A stretch of 64,000 nt of DNA, from positions 403,990 to 467,989 of the forward strand of contig RDEW01000025.1 of NCBI GenBank assembly GCA_011109175.1. The letters run 5' to 3'. The notes beneath the pieces are model-generated. The model ran no database searches. It was not told the DNA's origin and saw only the letters and a list, made by a program, of their open reading frames with translations. This DNA is from Dicyema japonicum. Taxonomy: Eukaryota; Dicyemida; Rhombozoa; Dicyemidae. How positions within the stretch are numbered: the first letter of the stretch is position 1; every line of letters begins with the position of its first letter. This document shows positions 45,978 to 58,475 of this stretch, piece by piece. The position numbers were made by a program, and so were the translations under genes.

Positions 45978-46529
45978 TCAGAGCATTGACAACCCACATG
46001 TCGACCTTAATTCATCTACATTATGGCTAAAATACGCCGATAACTCACGTTGACCGAAGGAGTTTTCTCGTATATGCAATACCGCGTAATTTTTCGTGTT
46101 GATCAACAAATGCATGTCCCCATTGTCAGTCAAGGAGCATGTCGGTAGATCATATAGCCATTCGGTGCGGATCCATGCTCTGCCACGAGTATGTGTGGAG
46201 GCATTACGACATAGTAAATAGTCTTCATCTACTAAAAATAAACAGGGCATTGTGGTACACGACAAAGACTCTGGCCAATTCTTTATCATAGAAGTTGGCA
46301 TTACGTATCAAGACCGTTTTCAAACTGTTGAGGTGGAGAAAAAGGTAGTATTACTTGCTTGCAACGAGATGGGGCAGATGCTGGTTGCAAGGTCCTCGTT
46401 ATTCAAATAGTAATGACGTGGAAGGAATTGCAACAAAGTACCACAAAGGTGATCTAAAACAGTTAGGGGTAGATAGGAAGCTTCTAGGCTTATCGCGTCA
46501 TATATGGTTACATGTAACCTGTCAATCAA
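45978..46529 (-). CDS. Unidentified two-part ORF
   Basis: Minus frames 46529-46320 (LHVTIYDAISLEASYLPLTV; HYYLNNEDLATSIC) and 46301-45978 (CLFLVDEDYLLCRNAS; ENSFGQRELSAYFSHNVDEL) are in register across a 45-nt GT-AG candidate (about 46323-46279). The composition looks coding and there is no LINE or hAT motif. I do not recognise it. Confidence 0.35.
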
Positions 46530-46789
46530 ACAGTTTTATCACTTCATTAGTTGTCAGATGTCATACTTAATGTGACTTTTATCATTTTTGTAAAAATGTT
46601 CGAATCAATCCATAGATAAAACCACTTTGTTGTAGATTTTATCAATGGTCAATAAATAAAAATAGGAATGATAAATAAAAATAGGAATTAATTGGAAAAC
46701 TAGATGGTTTTACTTACAAAAATAACTAATTTAAAAATATTATTGAAGAACTTAAATTTTATTTTCATTCTTGTTCCTCTTCAAGGGAG

Positions 46790-47045
46790 TTATTCTTCCT
46801 AGCCTAGTTTATGGGTGCGAGGGGTGTTCTTCTCTCCGAAGAGGGAGAAGATCTTATCCCTCGTAGAGAAGACTAGGAGAGCTGCCATTAAGCTCTCCTT
46901 AAACAAGAACTGAAAGACTGTTTAAGCGAGAACGAAAAAAGCTCTTAGAACCGATTAGTAGGATTGTTGTAGATCGGATCAATGGTTTCAGGAGGAAATC
47001 AAAGATCCAGGACAATTATAAAAAGCTTGGAGAAACGTCCTGAAA
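46790..47045 (+). mobile_element. LINE C-terminal fragment
   Basis: GVILPSLVYGCEGCSSL, and near 46950 RISRIVVDRINGFRRKSKIQ in shifted frames. The segment at 46935-47045 is nearly identical to 52262-52392, so both come from one family. Confidence 0.5.
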
Positions 47046-47240
47046 AAAATTAATAAAAAAGAAGGAAAAGTCCAGGTGTAGAGTTCAAGATGTGATACCC
47101 TCCAGAAAATTAATAAATCGTTTATTCTTCTAATTAACAGAACTAAACTGGGGGGATGACCTCATATAAAAGTATGCTGTTATAATTCCAATCAGATTTG
47201 AGAAAAAATTGACGATACCACCGCTTTTTATAATTGTCGA

Positions 47241-47385
47241 GAAACTGCTGAGATTGTTAAAGTCATAAGTGGTTAGTGGAAACAATTTGCTTGACAAAGC
47301 AGTGGAACTATTGAGAATATTTAACTGCAAAGAACAAGAGAAACTGCTGAGATTGTTAAAGTCATAAGTGGTTAGTGGAAACAAT
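47241..47385. repeat. 99-bp-period partial tandem repeat
   Basis: GAAACTGCTGAGATTGTTAA and the following 26 bases occur at 47241 and again at 47340. A neighbouring piece (TTGCTTGACAAAGCAGTGGA at 47287) recurs at 47873. No gene is apparent. Confidence 0.8.
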
Positions 47386-48177
47386 AACTAGAGGTATTAA
47401 ACTATAAGACAAAAACTTGTTCTTTGCAGTTAAATAGTTGCTTTGCAATCATTACCGGAAGGTTGAAAAAGTTTTATATCGTCTATTTGGAGTACATGTC
47501 AGATAACATTTATTTATCTATTCCTCTGATATAATTTCATATTCTATTGTTATCTACAACTCCATAGAGTAAGTCATTCCTGACATAACCACGCCAAAAA
47601 TGCGACAAGGAATGTCATATATGACCATCACTTAACAAAATCCCATTCTGACCAAATAAACCTTTTCTACTTCCTTGATAGCCAAGATTATTTTTCACAA
47701 ACTACAAAAACGCGAAGGATTGTGTTGACTACGTAAACCGTGAGCTAGTTAATTTGAGGTCGAAAGTTTAACAAATTTTGACTGGGAAATTAATGTTCTT
47801 ACAAACTATTGATTGAAGCTTCAAACTTTACATTCCAACATGATTAATACTAATTTACTTCATATTTGCTTGACAAAGCAGTGGAACTATTGATTACAAG
47901 AATGTAGGCACTAAAATATTACTAATTTAATCAACGAAGGAATAACAAGGAAATGAACTGACTTCATATCATTTCACCTCAAAAAATTATGTGGGACTAT
48001 TAAACCAATCTCTAACCATATAACATACTAAATGATGATAACGTCTAACAGATGTATGATCATCCATTTGGAGAGATCACCACAAGGGGCCAGACGCGGA
48101 AGTGAGAGATCCCTGGGAGCGCCCTGTTTTAGTGGAGTGTTCTTTGACGACGGCAGTTTCCTAGTGTTAATGAATTA

Positions 48178-48395
48178 ATAATAACAGCCTTTTCATGAGA
48201 ACCATAATAGAACAGGATACAAACTTTATTAGAGAAAGAACAGTTATATTAACTAATCGTTGAAAAAGAGGAGTTGGCAAAGAAATGTTAACTTTTTTTT
48301 CTTTGTGGGAACCTTTAGTCCAAATTAACAACTGCGAGAATGAAACCTGGGCCATCAAGACTTTCCCTGGCACTTATTACACTGAGCCATTTGAA
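48178..48395 (-). mobile_element. SINE copy, diverged
   Basis: AATAATAACAGCCTTTTCAT, a CAAACTTTATTAGAGAAAGA part and a worn tRNA head (GAATGAAACCTGGGCCAT). The central body is shortened. Confidence 0.6.
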
Positions 48396-48709
48396 TTTTA
48401 AGTTTATTTGTACAAAATAAAAATTTAAATATAATTTAACATCATCCTTATGGTAAAAAACTAAAAATTTAATAAATTTTTTGAAAACTGTGATATTTCT
48501 ATGATCTGAATTTTCTTAATGATTTTCGCGTTGTGAAACTTCTAAAAATAACTAACATTGAAGTTTTGCTAACAAAAGGTGGAAAAAAGTTCCACGGTTA
48601 ATTCGCTGATCACCAAGGTTTTCGCAATCTCTTGTTGCTCTCCTTACCTGTTTCAGACCTCCTGTCTAACACCATGTTTTAAGCATAAGAGCTTGAATTG
48701 AAATTGAAT

Positions 48710-48850
48710 TGAAATTTATTTTCAAAGACCACAGTTAAAGACAAAAACAAGAAATTATGTGATCCGGGCGAATTTCAATAGGTCTCTCAGCTTGGCCCGG
48801 TGGTCATCCCTCGATGCAACACAAGCACACAGTGGAGTGATCCTCTTGCA
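48710..48850 (-). mobile_element. LINE 3' terminus
   Basis: Minus-strand sequence CTTGTGTTGCATCGAGGGATG, CCCGGATCACATAATTTC and AACTGTGGTCTTTG matches the LINE terminus at 14.85 and 61.6 kb. It is more diverged. Confidence 0.5.
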
Positions 48851-49114
48851 ACGGATCATTGAATTTTAAATAAAACTAAAAATAAATAGTTTACTTTATA
48901 TATTTTATTTTTTAAGGTTAATTGTCGGCCTCATGGCGCCATGCGGTTCTATCTGGTTAGTTAGTCAAAATTATTTTTTTACCATCAATGGCGTTATTTG
49001 ATCCACCTTACTGAGGAGACGCTCAATGCCTGGCCGGCATCAAGAGGGTCCAACTTTTCTTTCGCTGGGAGACAGCCTGGAGACAAGTTCGCGAACGAGT
49101 AGTTAGTTTGGTTA

Positions 49115-49606
49115 TTCTTGGTTTTTGGAATAAATTTAATTTTTAACAGGTCAACGGATATCACAAAACATTTAAAACGTTCTGGAGAATGGGATCCAAA
49201 TTGGCCTCACATGCCTTTGTATGTTTTAAGAAAAATTTAGTTTTGTTAAGACAAGGAGCTGAAATTAGTTACTTGTCTCCCAATGTCCTTAGAATCAAAT
49301 TTGAACCGAATATTTTACTGTTTTTTCCAGGGAATTTGTAGACCTTCCGAACCAGCAGTAACGAGTTGTCATGTGAGTCGACCAATAGGCCGTGTAAAAA
49401 ATAGATTAACAGTGACGGTGACAAAAATTCCTCGTGGCACGCCGTTACGTGGGAATTTCAAGACGGATTTGCAAATATTGTGGAGACTTCATTTAAAATT
49501 TAGTATGACCATGACCACTTGGGAGAGTCGTGAAGAGATGGATCCTATTGGATTCCAGACAAACGCTGGGGGTCTCATGAGACAGGTAAATCTCATGAGG
49601 CTCTAA
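49115..49606 (+). CDS. Unidentified ORF, two frames
   Basis: The first frame (about 49130-49342) reads GINLIFNRSTDITKHLKRSG, WDPNWPHMPLYVLRK and GAEISYLSPNVLRIKFEPN. The second frame (49283-49606) reads PAVTSCHVSRPIGRVKNRLT, TKIPRGTPLRGNFKTDLQI and FSMTMTTWESREEMD. An intron ending TTTTTTCCAG at 49330 may link them. Not recognised. Confidence 0.3.
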
Positions 49607-49849
49607 GAAGGCATAAAACAATGAGAAATTGTTCAATCAGGTCGATAGTAACGTGGGAATTGAAACCAAGAGTGAAAGTACTAACCACTGATAATAGGAA
49701 TTTATATCTAATAAATCAGTTAAAATACAGAACTAACTAACTGATCCCAGAATGTTCGACAGTGTCCTTATTTTGCCAATTACATCCTCAATCGACCCCA
49801 AAAGTACGTAAAATGAAATTTTTTTTGTTTTAGAAAAAAAACTGCACTT

Positions 49850-50125
49850 TTACGTGAAGCCATATTATCTATAGCTCCGCTCAGACAGGACACACTTTAT
49901 TTAAGTAAAGAACAGTTATTACTAATCGTAGAGGGAAACCAAGAAATGCTTTTCACTTCTTTATAGACGATCCGGTTCCGCATTGAAATGTTCACTGATG
50001 ACGGCGTCACTCGTCAAGCCAAAGCATCGTAGATGCGTGGAACCTTAAACCGAAATGTACATCAGCGGGATTCGAACTAGGGGCTATCCGGCACTCGTTG
50101 CACTGTGCCACCTAGCCTCTGTAGT
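49850..50125 (-). mobile_element. SINE copy
   Basis: The 3' part (GCTCCGCTCAGACAGGACAC), the body (TGATGACGGCGTCACTCGTC) and the head with a B box (GGGATTCGAACTAGGGG) and A box (CACTGTGCCACCTAG) are present in order. Confidence 0.8.
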
Positions 50126-50781
50126 AGTTCCGGGGTCTTGGACATTTCTCTTCAGTTTTGGACTATTGCTCGCTTCGATGAGATGCAAATCATGCGATGG
50201 ACTCTGGTTGAGAAAGAAGCTCGAAATGGAGGTAATCACAGGGAACGATTTCGCAATCCTGGTTTTTGACTTTATTTGTCTCTTTTTAAAAATAAGTATC
50301 TCCTATTAATGGCACATGTAATTAAAAGAGCCGATCCACTGGTTTTTTTGCTAAAGAAGTTTTTTCTAATGTGGACTTAATCCATTCATAACATACATGG
50401 GTGATGTTTATGCATTATTAGTAATCAGTCCTCTTCCATTTTTTGCAGAACTTACAGACTGCAAAGAACAAGTTATGTCCTAAATTAGATAATATAAGGC
50501 TTCAGAACATTGATGATTATTTTTAAGGGTCAATGAGAAGAGTTCATAATATCCCTCGTATCCCTCGGCCAAAATTTTGTATAGGAGAGCGCAGATTCTT
50601 CTTATTTATTCGATCTAGGAGTAACTTAAGTTGTCACTAATTTTTTAAGGGTAAAAACAAACTTTTTTTTTTTATTTTTTTCATTTTCAACACCTCCTCT
50701 GGAAACATATAATTTTCCAGATGCTGAATAAATTCCCAATTGGACTGAGAAATGACGAGTAAGGGGTAATGAACATAGATA

Positions 50782-51114
50782 TTGTCCTTAAATGATGAAT
50801 ACAGACATAATCAAAGATTTTGGGTCTTCAATTCACTCTTCATAACAAAGATTTTAAGGATTCCAGAAAAAGTAGTCATTGATGCAATTTCTGATGCTGA
50901 TGGCTTTTGCAGGAATATAGGGAGAAGTAGTTTTCCTATTCTTGGTCTTGAGGATACTGAAAATCTACCTCATTATAGTTTTAAGATGTTCTTTTATCCA
51001 AAAAATATATTTCCCCTTATCCTAATGTTAATAATTACAAAGTACTTTATTGGTCGGAAAAGTGACGCTATTGGTCAGGAAACTGACTTAATGATCGGGA
51101 AACCCTATATGTAA
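50782..51114 (+). CDS. Unidentified ORF
   Basis: 110 codons: NDEYRHNQRFWVFNSLFITK, VIDAISDADGFCRNIGRSSF and a hydrophobic segment (IFPLILMLIITKYFIG). It opens with a non-ATG codon, so an upstream exon would be needed. No family recognised. Confidence 0.25.
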   Translation: MSLNDEYRHNQRFWVFNSLFITKILRIPEKVVIDAISDADGFCRNIGRSSFPILGLEDTENLPHYSFKMFFYPKNIFPLILMLIITKYFIGRKSDAIGQETDLMIGKPYM

Positions 51115-51239
51115 TAAAAAAGTGCATATTAAGTTACCAAACTATCAATTCTTCTGTTAACCTACGTAGATAATATTTTAAACATTTTTGACTTTTGAAT
51201 TACGACTTTTCGTACATCAAGGTAGATGGCCCCTACTTG

Positions 51240-52400
51240 GTGGCTAACGTACATTACTGTCAGTGATCACTCCCATCTAGGAATGGCTATCTCCTCTACT
51301 TCTAACGCGGTTTATTTCCGTGCCGCGTTTACTTAGTGAGAATTGAATTGATCATCTGTCTCTTTTGATAGTGCTTGGAGAGCAGTTCAATCCTATTGCT
51401 CAGATCATTATAGCATACACTCTGGCGACTTAGATAAAATGAAGGTATTCTTGGTCACCAAACTCTCTTTTATTTCGGAAAGTTAGTAGTGAAGTAGACT
51501 TTAAAAAGATGAACATTCAGCAAAATAAGAAGATCGATAAACAATCTTACCTGACAGGATTTTGATAGTTATCTTTACGATCTACTGGACTGCGTAGTAA
51601 AGTTAAACTTCGCATAGGTCTTTGTAGTTACGGTCAAATTAACCTATTTTCTTCCGTCATCAAAATCTTAGAGAGTGATACACAAAAGCTACTCCAGGAA
51701 TCCATAAGAGACATCCCTTCAGACATCATTCAACGATGGGCTATCCTGTAATGATCGTCTGAATATTTAGCTTTCAGTTCTGAGAAGACGCACAGAGAAA
51801 AGAGTACACAATGCTGTTCTTTGACGTGGAGAAGGCGTTCGACATAGTTGAAGAAAGTTACCTAGGGTGACGTTTACCTCAAAGTTAGTTTACTGGAACA
51901 CATTGCTCTCATTATGTGGGGGTCTGCATAACAAACGGAAGCTCTTGGAACATTTCGTCTGAAACGAGAAGCGTTAACACAACTGTTGCCAACATATAGT
52001 TCCCCAGTCTCTTCAAAATATTTTTGGTCAGCCATCTTTAACATCCGTTAAGATGTTTTAAATAGTAAATCGTAATATTTCCTAGATAATTCAATAAAAT
52101 ATGGTAAACACAAGAGGATCTTAAAATTTTACTTAACCAGAAGAGTTCTCTATTTTATAATAGGTATAAAAAACGTAAGTATAAATTTTAACAAAGCATA
52201 TTAAGTTCAAAGAATCTTGATTTACTTTTTTTGTTGTATGTTGTGTAGATAAACCCGAAAGTACTGAAAGCGAGAACGAAAACAAGCTCTTAGAATCCAT
52301 TAGCAGGATTGTGGAGGATCGGATCAATGGTTTCAGGAGGAGATCAAAGATCCAGGTCACGTATATAAAGCTGGGAGAAAAGTCCTGAAAAAGTACTTCG
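51240..52400 (+). mobile_element. Decayed LINE
   Basis: An endonuclease end (VSDHSHLGMAISSTS, near 51265), an RT motif A (MLFFDVEKAFDIVEESYL, near 51810) and a C-terminal patch (SRIVEDRINGFRRRSKI, near 52300) occur in the order expected for one element of which most is lost. It carries many stops. Confidence 0.55.
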
Positions 52401-52879
52401 AGTTCTTAGTCAAAAATCAATTCGGGGACGTATACGTCCTCCATGTATTCATTCACGAGAAAGAAATTGAATTTGGGTAATTGTTGTTAATAATGGCTTG
52501 AATTGTTAGGTCGCGTCATGTGGTTCACCATCTCTGGTGGATCAGATCTGATCCTAAATTATATCCAAAAGGACCATTAGTCAGCAACCATCAAGAAGAC
52601 TGCTGGGGGAGCCCGGGATCACCTGATTTTTTTCATTCTGGCCATGACAGTGTTTTTCTAGCTATATATCTTAATTTAAGGTCATAAAGCAACCGCCCTG
52701 ACTTGGATGCGTGCCAATTTCCAGTGGAGTAGGTTTCAATCTATCTTTTGCTTTTAGACAATCGCGTTGATGTTGATAGAATCAATTCTAATGAGATGTC
52801 CTAATTAATGAAAAATGTCAATATTTTCGAAATGATGAATCAGTTCTATAGTCTACTTTCATCCTTTCTCTTAGGGTAC

Positions 52880-53165
52880 TACCTAATTCCTTCGTCTTCC
52901 GGAGTGCAATAACGAGATCCCGTTGGAACCCTGTTATTCTGTCATCAAACATTTCCGTTTCCACTCAACCTGTGGTATCTAGATGATGCGGTTCTCAGAG
53001 AACTCCCAGAAACTGTCTTCCAAGATTATTGAGTCATCTTTGCGAATTTACTATTTCAGATTCGGAGGGCTTGGAACTTATAGCTCTATATACACTTCTC
53101 TTCCTTCATATCTCTCTTACCTAATGGCCTGTAATACATTTTTCAAGATGATTACACACTCTCTC
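52880..53165 (+). mobile_element. Endonuclease-type LINE reverse transcriptase palm
   Basis: Motif B and motif C survive in one frame: GVQ-x-RDPVGTLLFC, then LNLWYLDDAVLRELPETVFQ. The WYLDD box is the part missing from the 28.2-30.6 kb element. Downstream sequence to 53500 may belong to it, but I see no clear motif there. Confidence 0.65.
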
Positions 53166-53823
53166 CGAATTCTCTATTGACCAGGACATGAACCATGCAC
53201 GTGAAGGATGGAGCCGTACCTACCGTTTGTTCCACCTTTCATTTGAAGACCTACTAGTGTAATCTAACCAACACTGTCTGCTTGTTCGTTGTCGGGAACG
53301 TCTTTGAAAGTGAAGCCCAGCTCAAACGACTCGGATTGAAAATCTGTGGATCCATGCGATACGAGGGCAAGATTGAATGTTTTGGTCTGCACCCACTCTC
53401 ATGTAGGAAGAGTGTGGACGGGACCAGATTGAACTCCCATTCGTGCTCAAAACCTGCAAGCAATAATGGAGACTGGTCATAAAAACAATATTTAACAAAA
53501 TTTGATAAAAAAAGTTTAATTTGGTTAACTGATCTTAATGTATGTTGTTTGTAAATTATGAAATTAATTATGTAATAAACCACGTAATATTCAAATAATA
53601 ATAAATGTGACCGGTTGAATACGAGCCCAGGTTGAATACGAGCCGTTAAAGGCGTTATACGTGGCGTTAAAGCCGTTAGAAATCAATAATTTTTTTTAAT
53701 GAAAAATAAATCAATGAATTAATTAATTCCTATCTTTATAATGATTAGTAATTTTAATAATTTAAATTTCTCACAAATTTTCATTTTTTAACGGCTAACA
53801 TCAGATAGAATAGTAATAGATTT

Positions 53824-54970
53824 TTGCTCACGCTTGTTTTTGTTTTTTGTTATGAAGGTTGTCTACTTTACTCTGCTACAAAAGCAAGAAATAATAACCT
53901 ATCTGAGATACCAAATTTTACCATCCAATTTGCTGAAGGAGAAACGAAATTTCATAAGAACTGCGTCATTATTCAGACTAAAAGACTCATTGCCGGCTCA
54001 ACTATTTTTTTCAAAACAAGTGGAATTTTATTGCACGTGTTCGCTGTGGAAGAAGATGAACAGAAGAGGATATTTATTGAAAATGTTCACCTCAAAAATG
54101 GACATCCTGGTCGTGATAGACTTCTTTCTAAAGAATCTAGTCTATGGATCTTGCAGAGATGAAGTTATGTTGCTTGCTTTTGGTTGGGATGGATTCCTTT
54201 TCCAAATTTTGCTGGACAAGACCTCTAAAGAGTAAATCGGCTACGGAGGTGTCAAGTACAATAAAGAGCACAATTTTAATGTTTGGAAAACCAACTATTT
54301 TGCACACGGACAATGGCAAGGAGTTTGTAAATGAAAAAATGTTCGAGTTATGCTCAACATTTGGTATAAAACACGTCAGGGGACGTCCTAGGTGTCCTTG
54401 GGTGCAGGGACAAGTTGAGCGTCTGAATCAGACATTGAAATTTATGATTTCTTCAACCTGCTTTTCAAAGAATTTGAATTTCAAAAGGATAAACATAATT
54501 GAAGAAATTACAAGTTCCTATAATTCTTTACAGCATTCAACAACGTTGCACGCTCCTTTTAAATTGATGTTCGGAGCTTCTGCCAATGAAACCATAAATA
54601 ATCATTACTCAGAAGAGGAAGTGAATGAAATATTCAACCAAATTGATTTATGGAATGAAGAAACACAAACTGAAGCAACTGAATATCTTGCATGGTTTTG
54701 GTCATCAAATGAAACTTTGAGAACAAAAGCAATTTTAAATTCAAACATTGCTGAAAGAAAAATGTTAACTAGAAGAAGGTGGAAGAATGATATTTCTATC
54801 TTTAACATTTATCTTGATAATAATAAAAAATACGAAAAAGTGGCTTAAACGAACACATTGATACATTCATATATCATGTTAAAGGAATATCTGATACAGG
54901 AATGATTGATTTAGAAGGAGAAGATGGAAGTGTGATTCAAGAAAATAGCAGAGACTTAGCAAAGCTAGAA
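53824..54970 (+). pseudogene. KRBA2/SCAND3-like DDE integrase
   Basis: This is a transposon-type integrase core of the group found in KRBA2/SCAND3-like proteins. The first frame (to 54162) has a His pair as in an HHCC zinc site (ENVHLKNGHPGRDRLLSKES), but the following Cys pair is missing. The second frame (54144-54848) has a first acidic motif (MDLAEMK), VGMDSFSKFCW, the second Asp (LHTDNGKEFVN) and the Glu (VQGQVERLNQTLK), with 35 residues between the last two (D-35-E). A further -1 frame adds about 40 codons to TAA 54971. The frameshift and lost Cys segment near 54130 suggest a deletion, while the catalytic domain itself is uninterrupted for 234 codons. No terminal repeats were seen. Confidence 0.82.
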
Positions 54971-55234
54971 TAATTTTACAATATAAATTTCTCAATTTTT
55001 TCTAATAAAAACAGTTATTATTATTTTTGATCATTTATAAAATCATTAGAGTTAGGAGTTCTTAAGCTTTCAGCTTTGCATCAGAGATAGGAAAACTTAG
55101 GGATATATATTAGAGTTATACAACGAACAGAACGTAAGAAAACTAACAATTTGACGAGACACAGCTGAAACACACATTTTGAATTGAAGTTGCAAAATCA
55201 CCAATGTAACTAAGAGAAAAAGTATCCATTAAGT

Positions 55235-55290
55235 CAGGGGTGTCGAACTCATTTCCCTTTGAAGGCCGCATTGACAAGATGATAGTCGGC
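55235..55290 (+). repeat. hAT (Charlie-type) terminal inverted repeat
   Basis: CAGGGGTGTCGAACTCATTT followed by GAAGGCCGCATT is very close to the widespread hAT-Charlie terminus (CAGGGGTGTCAAACTCATTT ... GGCCGCA). No matching opposite end was found nearby, so it may be a solo or truncated end. It lies 265 bp after the integrase. Confidence 0.65.
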
Positions 55291-57835
55291 TCGATATACT
55301 GGTTGTAGAGATGCTCAATGCCGAGTTGTAAGATCTTCTGTAATGTCCAAGGAGACCTTCACGAAGTTTCTTTGAGAAGAAGATAGCATGTTATTTAATG
55401 CGTCCGAAAATCATCAGGAAAAGTCATTTAGTGACGTTTTTCTGTTTAGTAGAAATTTTAATTCAATAAAATTTATATTATCAATAATTAAAGTGATGTA
55501 AATTATATTTTTTAATGTTGTGGATAATTTGACTAGTTTAAAGCAAATTTGTTCAGATATAAAACTTCATTTTTTCAAAAATTTAAAGTTCAATCATTAA
55601 TACGGGACGATTGCCATTTTGTTTGATTGGCTGTTTAAATCCAGAAAGTAAGAACTGCAAAAAGGAATCTCATCATGTTGCACAGGTAATCAAATTTTGG
55701 CTATCAAATGGATCCAATTCTTATAAAAAATAAACAAAATTTAAGCATTTAAAAATTGTGTTCCTAGTGAAATTAGAAGGCATTTATGTATTAATTCTCA
55801 ATTCGAATTATTCAAATTAATTTCACACTTTTTAAAATAAGATTAGCTTCAAAACACAATACGTAACTATATTTGTAATATTTCACCGGCAACTAAAAAT
55901 CTTGTTATTTATATTTCCACGAATGACTCTGTTATAGTTATTGTTGAGTTGAAATTTATGCATATTTCTAAAAAATGGGGTTTAGAAATAATTCAATTGA
56001 AACAGGAAAGATGAGGAAATTACACGGAGTATAAAATTTCATGAAACGGGATACGTTATGAAGATTCTACCAGTCTTCGATATAGTGCAACTCTGAGGAA
56101 TAGCATTAGCTCCATTAACGAAAATCAACTAGTGAATGAACTATGGGAGGAATAGCAGCCTCTAGTGTTTTGAGTCCCACCCTCAAACCCAGTCACAAAC
56201 AAAGCAGTCTGGATATAAGACAAATATCTGATATACAAAAAGATCTCAGGATCCAATCTGAAAAAAAACAAGTGCACCGGAAAAAATTAACTTGCTCAGC
56301 ACCCAATGGGACAGTCCTTACAAAATTAAACTTGCCATGAAGGAAGTAGATAGTGAAACTTTCTGAAATAAGATATATAAAACGGTCAAAATCCGTAGAG
56401 TCAGAAAACCGGAAATTCGATGTAATCGATACCAAAAATAAAAACAATTTGTCGAATATTCATCCCTAAAAACATAATCATGTGAAACAATACCCAGGAA
56501 ATGTGTAAAACAGATTTGTATCAAAAATACAAATGAATTAATTGGTGGACAATAATGTTTACCCACTGAAAGACAATCCAAATTAGAGGACATGTAAAAA
56601 TATATCAGCAGAATAAAGTTTATTAAACACGTTCTCATTGCCTATTTCTCGTATAGCTATATCTGAGTCTTAGTAAGTACTACAACAGCCTTGCAGTGTT
56701 CTTGAGAAGGGGAGGGTCTATAATTTGATTGGGATGTGTCACTATGTCAGAAGGAATTACGGCAAGGAATACCACTACCAAACACTGGTTAGTCTATTTG
56801 ATTCTTGAAGAGACTCGATTTTGGGGAGATAAGGTGGGGATGGCAAATGCTATGATTGACATTGGGATTTGTCTCCAAATTTGAGGATATCCAGTAAAGC
56901 CATTGAGTCTGTAAAAAGAATCATTTTACATATTAACGAGAATCTCCACATATTGGGGAAGGTTTATCGCGAGAAGGGGGATTCATTTAGGCAAATGGGG
57001 AGTATATAGAAGCTATAAAATTGTAGAAAATGTTCATTGACAAATCAAAAATATTGAAGAAAGAAGGAACTGTCGCAAAAAACATTTCCTGACTTTGTTT
57101 CGACGTGTTTCTGTTAAATATTCGTACTGAAAAACATTATTTAATGAAATTATAACAGAATTTGGAGGAATGTCTATGGCATGCTCACCTTAGCTTATTT
57201 AAATTGTGATGAAATGGGAATTTTTCAATAACTCACATGAGTGGACACACTTGTTATAATAACAATAGATATTTATGTTTCAATAGCGAAAAACAATAAA
57301 ATATTCAATATATTGTGTGTTTCAACAATATTCAATATATTTTCTGTATCACTACTGAAAAATAATAAATATACTGCGGAAATAAGCTTATTTGTGGTTA
57401 CCCAAATATTAATATTTTGATAGCTGATGTCACACACGATTGGATGACTAAATTTTCTGGCTTATTTTGATGAGTGGACTTGTTTAACAAAAATTCGAAT
57501 TCTTCAGAATATTGCTGGGAATACGGAATTTTAGCGCCCAATAAGAAATTATTACAAAATTTTCTTCAAAAAATATCAAAAATAGTGGTAAAAAATAAAT
57601 TAAAACCAATTAAATTATTATTAAGAAACAAATAAAATAATCAGTTAATTTATCCCCAGTAAAGCATATTTAAAACTGCCATCCATCAAAAGTGGACCCC
57701 GCCGACATTATCGACGTTGCGTTGCCTCTCACGATTGCAACAGAGATCAACTGGAGTAGCCACCGGGTCTCAAAATTAAAATATATTTTCAAATAAAAAA
57801 ATAAAACAAGTAGAATGAAAAAATAAATTAAATTC
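55290..57835. other. AT-rich interval without a supported gene
   Basis: Short frames only. Around 56690-57010 there is a less AT-rich stretch (CACTATGTCAGAAGGAATTA onward) that could hold decayed exons, but I could not join them into a protein. Fragments of repeat C occur at 57255-57440. Confidence 0.4.
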
Positions 57836-58115
57836 AGAACCGAAAAATCGAATAGTGGAGAATAATCCATATTTGTAGGTAATCAAAATATACATTTTAC
57901 ATTTTGATGACGACTTTCGACACTATTTGATAAATCGAATAATATATATAACATTGAAGAAAAAATATGACAATGCACGAGAAAAAGCAGATACAATAAA
58001 GAACAAAAGAACCAACCACAACGAATTGGCAACCATGCGTCAAATAGTATAATAATGTATTAGAGGGTTGGCCATCTAATAAAAAAATTTTAAAAAATAA
58101 ATATTAAATTAATTT
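57835..58115. repeat. Dispersed AT-rich repeat C, copy 2
   Basis: Counterpart of 44570-44860, with scattered substitutions and small indels. It follows other fragments of the same repeat at 57255-57440. Confidence 0.6.
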
Positions 58116-58475
58116 AGATAATTCAAAATTTATCGAGAATTAATAAATTTAACTATAATTGATGGAGTTTGCCTTCAGGATAGCAACGTAGCCAAGAACC
58201 AATTCAATACTTGATTTTCATCAGTTGCGCTTAATATACTATGCCTCCATTCTTTTTTCCATCGATTTGTAAATATTTTTGTATCATCAAAGACTGGACA
58301 TTGGTGGGTTATTAAACACGCCGACGATAAGATTAATGACTTTCATCCTTCCATCTGATAGCGTCATTGACTTCACATTATTCAAGAAAGTCGGCATTCA
58401 AATTGAAATTGGTTCTTCTAAGGGTCTAGGCTTTCCATTGAATGTGGGAATTGCTGTAGTACATTAAAAAGTTTC

